From the NCBI GenBank assembly GCA_000708835.1, contig DF236961.1:248001-312000 (forward strand): a stretch of 64,000 bases of DNA, given 5' to 3'. This document shows, one piece after another, positions 25,454 to 35,729 of the stretch. Positions within the stretch are counted from its first letter, which is position 1. The number at the start of each line of letters is the position of its first letter. The translations under genes and the position numbers were made by a program. The notes beneath the pieces are model-generated. The model was given only the letters and a program-made list of their open reading frames with translations, was not told the origin of the DNA and searched no databases. The stretch is from Klebsormidium nitens (lineage: Eukaryota; Streptophyta; Klebsormidiophyceae; Klebsormidiales; Klebsormidiaceae).

Positions 25454-27401
25454 GCGAACCGGTGCAAGAGCTTGTGACTAACGATACAATTGTACGTAAT
25501 GGGCGGACTCTCATGCACCACCAGTCCAGCATCTGAGTGTAGAATTCCTGTTCGAGTCGTCTGGCAGCAACCCTGCGCATGGGCATGCGTCTTCTCGTGC
25601 CTTCTCGAAGGGGTCACCTCTAGGCTCTAGTGCTTCTTTCGAGCCTGTCACCAGACTCCAATGCTGTTTCCCCTTGACGAACTAGGCCTGGAACTAGAAT
25701 TCTTACTGCAGGAATGCCACCATAGCAAGCTTGTGAACCTCGGAAGTCTCCCGGCAGTCAACTGGAAAGAAAAGTGCTCGAGTTGAGATTCAGTAACCCG
25801 GTATATCCAACTTGGATAAGGCAAAATCCACTCGATCGGGGTTCGTCTCTCACCGGCCCGGGGGTCCAGACCGACCACTTTGAAACATGCCAAGCTATCT
25901 AGAAGTAGGATAGGCAGAGGTAGAGATATACCGGTTATACTTGCGACCTGCCCGGGGGTCTGTTTCAAGCCAAAGCACAAAATCTGATGACTCGCGATCC
26001 AATTTCGCTGTTTCAGGAGAGTCCTATGTCAGCAAGTATCTTCGAGATCGCACGAGTCACAATTGTACTTTATAGAATCGGACGGCTCCAGGACACCAAA
26101 AGTATGACCAGCACATCAGATCGAGTGTGTCTGGTGGGAAAAGCGAATCTCGATTGACCGCACGCTGAATCTTCAGATTCACTTTCCTCGGTGCTTCGGA
26201 CATTCACACTGTGTGTGGCCCAGAGCAGTACAAGAATAAATAATCTGAGCCCAATAGGCCGGCAAATCACATGGTACCACGTGGTAACCCAGCTTGTCGG
26301 AAAGCGCGGCGCAACTGGTTTTAAAACCGTGGAACTTGTACACGTGTCGCCCGGCGAGCTCCCTGGATTTCAACTGCTAAAGCCCGGGAACTTTTGGACG
26401 GTTGACGCCGGTTGTCGCACAACTTCTGCCGGTTTCCGCTGGGTGTTGGTTATCGACGGTTGGAGTGGTTTGTCGTCGAAACGCGGTTCGTCCGCATCGC
26501 TGCCGAACATGGCCTAACAAACTCACTGCTGCATTCGACGATGTGCAACTAAACCCAGCGGTTCCGGTCAGAGTACCCTCGGTTTTCCGGCGGCAGCCTC
26601 AGACTTCAGATCAGCAGCAGTTGACTGCAGCCAAGCTTCCGTTCTGCGGTCTTCACTCATGCTGACTTTGACTTCTCCGCTGAGTCTGCAGAGTAGCAGC
26701 CCTGACTCGACAGGAAACTTCACAGGTCATAAAAGCAGCTTCGAAAACAACCATTCCCAACCATTTCCAGTTTCCTTGCAAGCAGCAAGGTTCTGCTCTC
26801 AGGCGCCTGCAGCGCCTTTCGCCCAGATCTTGCTTCTAGCATCAGGTGTCGCTGCGCTGCTTTCGTTATTCGTAGTGTCCGGTCTGCTCTTAGTTCTCAG
26901 ATCTATCTGCCCCCTGTGAAGGAAAGGATTGCTCAGCTTGAGAAAGGTGAGTTTTGGGTGCCCCGCATGAGAGCGTGCGTCAAACCTTGTTTGACGCTGC
27001 CTTTTCTGTTCGATCATTTACTCATCAAGTGATCTTGGGCAGGCGGCTAAACAGGAGGCCTTCGTAAGACCACCGTCGCTTTGCATATCATCCTAATCCA
27101 CTTTTAGCCACCTGCATGAATTTGTGCCCGGGCATTCTGTTCAGATCTGGACTGGGGGCAGGAATTCAGATCTGCACGCATGAGGCTGGGGCAGTTTTGT
27201 CTGGGGAGCTGGAACCTTTACCGAGTCTTACAAGAGGCAACCCCTCATGTGGGATCGGCTACCTGTTGCTGCCCCGAATACCTGAGATCTGATACTTGAG
27301 GCCTGCCCACAGCATACATGTAGGCTGACATTTTTTTGTGCATCTGTGCAGGCTCCAAGCACTTTTTCCGGAGCTCTACGGAGCGTCCACCAGCCTTAGA
27401 G
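25454..27401. promoter_or_regulatory. Divergent spacer between DPP6-like gene and eEF3, with two G-boxes
   Basis: Both genes fire outward from this 1.95-kb spacer. A 12-bp palindrome TACCACGTGGTA lies at 26275-26286 and a second CACGTG (ACACGTGT, 26340-26347) lies about 60 bp away. A likely eEF3 5' UTR exon ends near 26947 at a GAGAAAG|GTGAG donor and would splice to an acceptor just before 27351. No other coding exon is supported. Confidence 0.5.
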
Positions 27402-30400
27402 ATGGCCTCAGACATGGCTGCCCTCTTGGTCAAGTTGACCGCAGCCGGGACTTCCGATGGTGACAGGAAGGAGTCTGCCCAGCAGGTGGCAGATCTCGTC
27501 AAGGAGGCTGGCATCACCATTCTCAAGGTAATGGTTGTTGGCAGCTTTGTTACTCTTTCTTCCGTTGGAAGTTACACCATTTCTCGGGTATTTGAGTTGG
27601 TTCTGCTCTTTGCACTTCCATTGTGGGTGCCCTGCTTCAGACTGTTGTTCTCAGATGCGGCCCATAGATAGGTGTTGCCTACAAAAAGCTTTTTACGCCC
27701 AAGTTTGTATTCTGCACTGTAGGCTTCTGCATGGGCATGTACTTTCTCCTCCTTTACTTTGGCTTTTAATAATTGGCTTTGCGTCTCCACAGGCAACGGG
27801 CCTCATTGAGGCACTGAAGAAGGCATGTGTGGACAAGAAGAACGCTGGGGCCAAGGAGGGTGCCGCGCTTGCTATCAATGCGCTGGCAACCACTGTGGGC
27901 CAGCCCATGGAGCCCTACCTCGTGCCCCTGCTGCCCAACATCCTTGCCCTCTATGCGGACAAGGTAAAACATATTACTTAGTCTCATTTGGCTGGACCTG
28001 GGCCCCTAGAAATGACGGTTCAAGTAGAAATGAGGGTTCAGCTGTGGCCTTTTCATTGGTTGTTTGCATGCAGTGCAATTGTGCTTGTTTAGAAGCAGAC
28101 ACCGGTAAGTTTCTTGGCAGACCGACTTGTCTTTCCTGGTAAAGCTAATACATTAGCAGCCAAGACCTGATGCAATTGTTACTTTTGTCCCAGGTGTCTG
28201 TCAAGGCTGCGGCGGAGAAGGCTGCCAAGACCATTGTTGACAACATCAACATCTACGGTGTCAAGAACCTGCTGACTATCCTCTTTGAGTCTCTCGAGGC
28301 TAAGCACAAGTGGCAGACCCGCGTGGGGGCCCTGGTCCTCATTGGCTCTCTGGCAAAGATCGCCCCCGACCAGCTGGCTAACTGCCTGATTGATGTTGTG
28401 CCGACGGTGTCCCAGTACATGTCTGATGCGAAGACCCAGGTTGCGGTGAGCACGCGCTCTATCTTTACCAGACCCCTCTAGCAGAGCTTGCAAACCTGGA
28501 TGTTGCATATGTTTAGGAGCAGTGCTAGTCACGCTTGTGTAAGACTTCAGACTCTTGCATTAAGAGCAGGCAACCGATTTGGTTTGCAGTTGTTCTGCAA
28601 TGACTGCAGATAGATTTTGTATTGCATCTGAGCTCTCTCAACTGCCGACAGCTTTGACACCGACAGTGATGGGATGGGATTGATTTGTGGTCCCGAATAG
28701 GGTTGTGTTGTCTTTGTTGTTTCTCATGTCTCTGGCCATTGTGTTGCAGGACGCGGCTGTCGTCTGCATGAACGAGACTTGCAGTGTCGTTGGCAACATT
28801 GATATTGAGCCTTTCGTGCCCAGCCTCATCAGCTGTATCCCCCGCCCCGAGGAGGTGCCTGAGTGCGTGCATGGCTTGGCATCCACCACCTTTGTTCAGG
28901 TACAGCTTTCAAGCTTCCTGTTTGAATATCAGCTTGTGTCCTTGTTCGCCATGGGGAGTGTGGCCAGAGGTAGGTTAGAGCGGTGACAGCATGGGGAATG
29001 AGTCTTAGGTATTGGGCCAATGCCTATCAGGATGCTGTGGAGAGAAGACGCTATTAGGATGGGATGAAAAGCTTCCTTGAGAGGAACAGGGTGGAAAGCT
29101 TCTTTGCGTCATTCTAGGGTTTGGGCTATCCACGCATAACTGAAGCTGAAGCTGTCACAAGTTGCTCTACATGCTCCATAACTGCACCGATCGCCAGTTG
29201 CTGACATCACCTCTCCTCGCGACAGGCTGTGCGTGCCCCCACCCTGTCCCTCATGGTGCCCCTCCTGCTCCGTGGTCTGCGTGAGCGCGCCACGACTATC
29301 CGCCGTCAGACCTGCAAGATCATTGACAACATGGTCCAGCTGGTCGACGACCCGGCTGACGCTGAGTGCTTCCTGCCCCTGCTCCTGCCCGGGCTCGAGA
29401 AGGCTGCCAATGAGATTGCTGACCCTGAGGCCCGGACTGTGGCTGTCAAGGCGTTTGCCACGCTGAAGAGGGTGTCTGGCCACGGCAAGGCCGAGGAGCA
29501 GAAGTTCCCCTCAGCGGCTCCCAAGAAGGTGGAGCAGCAGGTTGGGCCTTCCTCTCTTTTTCAGTAGTTTGCTTAGCTGGAGATGCAGCATCTTTCTATT
29601 GTCAGCCCTTCATTCTAGACTCAGGCTGGCCGATGTTGGTGCTTCTCACGGAGTGATATGGTGGCCTGGATGGGCTTAAGGTCCTATCCTTTGTGGTGTT
29701 GCTTGGATGATGTGTGCATTGCTACACGGCAAGTGTTACAGAAGAAGTTGTGTTGTGCCTACTTCAGCTGTCTCCTGAGAATTAGTTGCTTATAAGCTTC
29801 TTGTTGTGCCAGGTTGTGCTTTCTCTGGCCAAGGAGGCCACCGTCAAGGTGGACGCTGCCTTCGCCCCCTCTGTGGAGTATGTCAGCAATGTGATCACCA
29901 CCATGGTTGCGGAGCAGAACTTCCTGTACGACCACTGGAAGTCACAGGTAGGCAGAAAGTGTTGTTGGTGGGAAGTCGTTGTGTGAGGTTCTCAACAGAG
30001 GTTTTGGTGTGTGCTTGAAACAGTCAAGAGATTGTGTGTTTTATAATGAACACTGTGTCATGCTTAGGCCGTCTTGTGAGCAGTTAAAGTTCAGAGGCGT
30101 TGGCTTATTAGGGTTCTGCCAGTTCTTTCCTGAGATGGATTTCTGTTGCTCATCAGTCATTCCTCCTCCTTCCAGGCTGTCGCCCCGTACCTGGGCTCCC
30201 TGATGGCTGAGACAGAGGTTGACAATGTGACCCAGAGCCTGCTGGACAAGCTGCTCCAGGAGACCCAGGGCAAGAAGGTCAATGATGATGATGAGGAGCA
30301 GGGCGAGGACCTGTGCAACTGCGAGTTCAGCCTGGCCTATGGTGCCAAGATTCTGCTCAACAACGCACACCTCAGGTTGAAGAGGGGCAAGCGGTACGGG

Positions 30401-33400
30401 CTGTGCGGGCCCAACGGGGCTGGCAAGGTGAGGAGCCTGCAGGTTTCCGATTTGGGACACTGAAAGATGTGGATGAGGACAAGTTGCCAGAGTTTAGGGT
30501 TGCAGTTTCCCGGAAAGGAGGTCTGTGCGTGCCCCGGGAGAAAGTTTCAGGGTTTACTGCGTGCTGTTGGTATAAGCCTGTATCCCTATGTAGTTTTTAG
30601 GGAACACCTCTTCAACCAGTACTTGTTAGGGAACGTCTCTTCAACCAATACCTCTCCAACCCATTCTCTGGCTGTATCCTTTTGGTTGTAAACAGTCTGA
30701 TCCAGATACTCGTTCTTGTCTGCAGTCCACCCTGATGCGCGCCATCGCCAACGGCCAGCTTGAGGGCTTCCCCCCCAAGGACCAACTGCGTACCGTCTAT
30801 GTCGAGCACGACATCGACGCCTCTGAGGCCGAGACCCCCGTCGTGGAGTTTGTCTTCTCTGACCCTGCTCTCCAGGGCACCTCTGCTCCCAGCCACAAGG
30901 AGGTTGAGGAGACCCTCTCCAGCGTTGGCTTCACGGACGCCATGCAGCAGGGCCCTGTTACCGCCCTCTCTGGAGGCTGGAAGATGAAGCTCGCCCTCGC
31001 CAGGGCCATGCTCATGAAGGCAGACATCTTCCTGGTAAGGACGGTTTGTCCAACTTTTCCATGATGTATTGCATTGGGAAACATTCTATTTTTCGTGCAT
31101 TGCTGGGAGCCCTTCACTGAAAGCCCTATCATCTGCAGTGAGGGTTCTTGCAGACTCTGCTTGTTGCTTTGTGCTGGTCAGGGTTTGTACTACATCGTGG
31201 TTTTCCAGGCTGACTGCCTAATATGTCCAGCGTCTGATCCTCTGTCTCTACTTATCTGCAGCTGGACGAGCCTACTAACCATCTTGACACCAAGAACGTC
31301 GCCTGGATCGTCAACTACCTGACCAACCTCCCCAATGTCACCTCCATGATCGTGTCCCACGACTCTGGCTTCCTCGACAACGTCTGCACAGGCATCATCC
31401 ATTATGAGGGCAAGAAGCTCAGAACCTACAAGGGTAACCTCTCCGAGTTTGTCAAGGTCCGCCCCGAGGCCGCTGCCTACTACAAGCTGGAGGCTTCCAG
31501 CACCACTTTCAAGCTCCCTGAGCCCGGTTTCTTGGAGGGCGTCAAGACCAAGTCCAAGGCCATCATCAAGATGTCCAAGGTTGGCTACACGTAAGTTCCG
31601 CATCCTCGTATCTGAGGACACTGCTGATGATCTGCTTTGTGCAAAATGCACATTTTGCTGTCATCTTTAGAGACTTTTTCGAAATTACTGTCCCGCTTGT
31701 CAGTGCCTTTTGTTGCACCTACCCATCAACTGCAGAATTAGCGATTCAGCTTTGAAGTCCAATCAGGCCCCACGTGAGGGGAGCAGGCTACCAGGCACAC
31801 TAAAGTAGATGGAACAATGAGGGAGAACATGTCATCGTTCTTAGGAAAGATAATGAGACAAAATCTGATCTTGTGTGCTTCTGTCTGCAGCTACCCCGGC
31901 ACTGATAGGAAGATTATCAGTGACATCAGCCTGGCCTGCTCACTGCTGAGCCGTGTGGCGGTTATCGGCCCCAACGGTGCTGGCAAGTCCACCATGATCA
32001 AGGTCCTGACTGGAGAGTTGGAGCCTCAGGAGGGCATGGTCTGGAAGCACCCGAACTTGCGGGTTGCCTACGTGGCCCAGCACGCTTTCCACCACATTGA
32101 GCAGGTGAGAAACTTTGCCATTCTGATCCAACTCTGCAGTCAGCAATTTTGATGTCATCAGATGCAACAAATTGAAAACCGCAATCAGCTGCAATCAGAT
32201 TGAAAAGAGCTTAGTCTTGGGTGTGCTTGTTGATTGGTGCATTCTTCGCTGTACTTTGGTTTGGCTGTTCAGTTGATGCTCTCAAATTTGGTTGCTTTGG
32301 AACCCGCTTCTTCTCGAGTGCAAAATCTGCTTTTTCACTTTCATGAATCTGACCTGTCTCTCTTATGTCTGCAGCACTTGGACAAGACCCCCAACGAGTA
32401 CATCCAGTGGCGGTATGCCATCGGTGAGGACCGCGAGTCGCTGTCCAAGACGCACAGGCAGGCGACTGAGGAGGAGGAGAAGCTGATGGCTAAGCAGCAC
32501 GTGATTGACGGCCAGAAGCGGGTAGTGGAGAAGATTCTGAGCAGGAGGAAGCTCAAAAACAGCTACGAGTACGAGGTGCGGTTCGTCAACGGGACGCCTG
32601 ACGACGATGTGTGGATGAAGAGGACAGAGTAAGTGACGTGGCTGTTTACTTTCCTTCATCCTGGCTCTTGATAACCTCTGCCAAAGTACTCTTCTTTGAG
32701 AGCTTTGAGTGTTTGAGCATCTGAGCAGCGGAGATGCATCTAGGTTTTAGTCAATTGCGCCATAGCTGGGCCAACTCGATGTGCTGCCAAACAGCTGGAC
32801 GTTCTTTTTGTTTTGCTTTTTGAAGTCGCCCTATGGTTCAGTTCGCCCCTGATCGATTCTTTATCTTGCTTGAAAGGTGTTTTTACTGGTTGTGTCAGTC
32901 CTGAGTTTCAAGAACGATTTGCGACCATCTTCTGACCCGTGTGATTCTTTGCTTCTTCAGGCTTGAGGACATGGGCTTCACCAAGATGGTGAACGAGATC
33001 GACATGAAGGAGGCTGCGCGGTTGGGTCTGCACTCCAAGCCCCTCACCAAGCGGGGTATTGAGAAGCATCTCGAGGATGTCGGCATCGAGCCGGAGGTCG
33101 GCTCCCACACCAGGATGCGCGGGTTGTCGGGCGGGCAGAAGGTCAAGGTCGTGCTGGCGGCTGCTATGTGGCTGAACCCTCACATGGTAAGTGTCTCTGT
33201 CTGCCTCTGCCTAGCCTGGTTTTGCGGTGTCTGCCTCTGCCTAGCCTGGTTTTGCGGTGACAAAAGGAGGGTGTTTCTGCATCTGTGTTGTTCAGCCATC
33301 TTTTCATTCGAAGCTCAATTGTGATGGATGTTCTGACCATGCAGTGACGGGAGTGGTAATTTGCCAGTAGTAGTAGCAGTTTGGCTGCAACTCGTCTGTG

Positions 33401-34094
33401 CTGTAGTTGCGAGCAAGTCTGCACATGCTCATATTTTCCCCTTATTCTATTCTGCAGTTGGTCCTGGACGAGCCCACCAACTACTTGGACCGGGAGTCGC
33501 TCGGTGCTTTGGCTGGTGCCATCCGGGAGTATGGCGGCGGTGTTGTCATGATCTCACATAACTCTGGTGAGTCCCTTCCTTCATCTTTCTCCTGTATCTG
33601 CCCCGCTCATAAGCCCCTTACGACCTTTGTTGTCTTCTGCCTCGTGGATTTATCGAGGCTGCTTCTCTTTGTGCTCGACCATGCTGTGCATCGATGTAGT
33701 CTATCCCGATTTTTGGGAGTGGGATGTGTTGCACAGAGTGGGTGAGTTGCTTTCATGTCACAATCCGCAACAGTTCAAAAAGCCCTCAACAGTCCGTGTT
33801 CTGAACGAAACATCCCTCCATCCTGCAGAGTTCACCAAGGAGCTGTGCGGCGAGACCTGGTTGATGGACGCTGGCAGGCTGACCGCTACGGGTGTGCCCG
33901 AGTACCTGACTGGCCAGGGTGACAAGGTTGAGTGGAAGCGGGAGGAGACCATGATCGATGCCTTGGGTAACGAGGTTAAGATCAAGCAGCCCAAGAAGAA
34001 GCTCAGCAGACAGGAGCTGAAGAAGAAGGAGAAGATCCGGAAGGCCAAGCTCGCTCGGGGTGAGGAGGTCAGCGACTCCGAGGATGACGAGTAG
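27402..34094 (+). CDS. eEF3: Translation elongation factor 3 (eEF3), ABC-F-like ATPase
   Basis: Ribosome-bound ATPase that promotes late translocation and release of E-site tRNA. Fourteen exons: 27402-27527, 27793-27963, 28194-28445, 28750-28899, 29226-29540, 29813-29947, 30176-30427, 30726-31034, 31262-31590, 31891-32104, 32375-32628, 32961-33186, 33458-33566, 33829-34094 (stop TAG). All phases match, giving 1,035 residues (yeast about 1,044). Residues 1 to about 330 are HEAT repeats, followed by a helical linker. ABC1 has Walker A GPNGAGKS split by an intron after the Lys, signature LSGGWKM, and LDEPTNHLD at an exon start. ABC2 has [16 protein letters not shown] and [11 protein letters not shown], with a chromodomain-type insertion before the signature (about residues 790-840). 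A Lys-rich, then acidic tail ends SDSEDDE. The ATG aligns near the yeast start; an in-frame upstream extension from 27351 is read as UTR. eEF3 is known from fungi and scattered algae, not land plants. Confidence 0.98.
30597..30654 (+). repeat. 29-bp tandem duplication in eEF3 intron
   Basis: Two imperfect adjacent copies (30597-30625 and 30626-30654) of a TTAGGGAACRYCTCTTCAAC-type unit, inside the intron that splits the first Walker A motif. The copies do not include exon sequence. Confidence 0.8.
33199..33258 (+). repeat. Exact 30-bp tandem repeat in eEF3 intron
   Basis: Two identical adjacent 30-bp copies (33199-33228 and 33229-33258), starting GTCTGCCTCTGCCTAGCC, just after the donor of exon 12. 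Perfect identity suggests a very recent duplication or an assembly duplication. Confidence 0.9.
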
Positions 34095-35729
34095 ACGGGG
34101 TTCTGAGGGTTTTGGTCGGAAGGAGTCATGGCGAAAGCCGAACTGAGTCGGGGGGAGGGGTGTTTTTGAGTCACTGCATCGCGCAAAGCGCATGCCGGGG
34201 GTCCTGGGGGAGGGGAGGTAAAAGGCACTGCATAAACGAGAGTTTGATTACATTTGTCAAATGACAATATATAAACAAACCATTCTTTCGCTGCCAAGTG
34301 TCCGGGGTTCTGTGTTGGGACTGGTAGGGCAGATTGCCTCGGTCCACACGGGACAGGGGTGAGGGGGGGTACAATAGACGGGCATGGGGGAAGTCAGTAG
34401 AGTGAATTCACTTGGCAGCTTCCAAGGTAGAATAAACTCCGCTCTGCAAGCAGAGATCAAACTCGACAGGAAGAGTGTTCAAAGTGTGGTCCAGTAAACT
34501 ATCTCCGTCTGTTGAGGCTGACAAAAGCATCACGCAGTAACAGTAACCATTTTAGTATACCATACAATTCATTGAACTTGCAACTTGAATTGATTGTTAC
34601 AACTTTGTGCGCTGAGATTGATGTTATTCCAGTCCCTTGTCTGCTTTCACACGCATACATTCCGTTTCACCAGTTACACTTACAATGAATTTTGTGTAAT
34701 GATTTGAAGTACAGATTCTTAGAAAGTGTATGTATTCAACGGTATGTATTAGCAAAAAATGCCCTGCACTAAATTCTCTACTGTTGACGAGTACTGGGGG
34801 GATGTTTGAATGAAATACCAGCGTCTACATCATATCAGGCTGGTAGAATCCTAATTGACTAGTGCAGTTCGATGCATCCAATTATGCCTCATGTTTTGTG
34901 TTCATTTACCGTCTGCGCGCCATACAGCTTAATTGCAAGTGCATCATGCATGTCAAACATTGTCCATGATTAATCAAGTATGCGCGTACATGATGAACAC
35001 AAGGTATTAATACATGTGTTACAGCGTGACAGTGTCACGCTGGCGCGCCTGCCATCCGTGTATTGTATACGTATACAACTTTGGTAAGATTGTTGGATAT
35101 AACTTGCACGTGTTGCAGTCCGGGTTCATTTTACCTAATTATAATACGCTTGTGACGCATGCAGGGAGAATGAGTCGGAGTCTGCGCGTCAGAGTGCAAC
35201 TATCAGAAGAAACCAGGCTTATGAGCTATGGCTGACAATTCCGAGTCGTACTATGGCGTACGGTAATTCAGTGCAAGCCGAGGCTTGGTGTCACTGCATG
35301 ATACCAATCATCGACGTGAACACTGATGCATATCATGCGAAGGGACTGAACATAAGGCCTCCCATGCATAGCTTATAGCCGCCATGGGCCCTGTACGTGA
35401 TTAAAAAGCTAGATCGAAACATGGTGAAGCTTCAACGTTCTCAGGAAGCCTTCAAGACTACAATTGGACCATGCAGTACGTATGCGCTACTTCAAAGATC
35501 CTTGGCAAAAAAGAGAACCTCAGCGAGTTACTGAGCTCCCTGTCAACTGGCAAACAATCATCGCGGCAGCCTCCTCTGACTTTCACCAGTGTTTATCAAG
35601 CTACCTGAAATTTCTGACGTTTTCGTTTTAAATGATCCTCCAAAGAATTTTCTCTGAGGCGAGAATGTATTGTGTTCCTTGCAGAAAATCTCAGACACCA
35701 ATAGAGATTGTTTTATCCATGTAAGCTTA
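34095..35729. other. Intergenic, convergent ends of eEF3 and expansin; AT-rich
   Basis: No coding exon is supported. From about 34500 the composition turns AT-rich with many GCAT and ATGC words. Two perfect palindromes lie close together: a hairpin with 9-bp arms and a 3-nt loop at 35022-35042 and a 16-bp palindrome at 35063-35078. Nothing else recognised. Confidence 0.5.
35022..35078. repeat. Paired perfect palindromes
   Basis: CAGCGTGAC-AGT-GTCACGCTG at 35022-35042 is a perfect stem-loop. TTGTATACGTATACAA at 35063-35078 is a perfect 16-bp palindrome. They are 20 bp apart, about 0.93 kb downstream of the eEF3 stop. They could be a transcript-end structure or a transposon remnant; no flanking duplication was seen. 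Confidence 0.7.

Noticed and set aside
27351-27401. In-frame N-terminal extension of eEF3 upstream of the chosen ATG
   Set aside because: The frame stays open back to an acceptor, but yeast eEF3 aligns from near the chosen ATG and no upstream ATG with a good context was found; treated as UTR.
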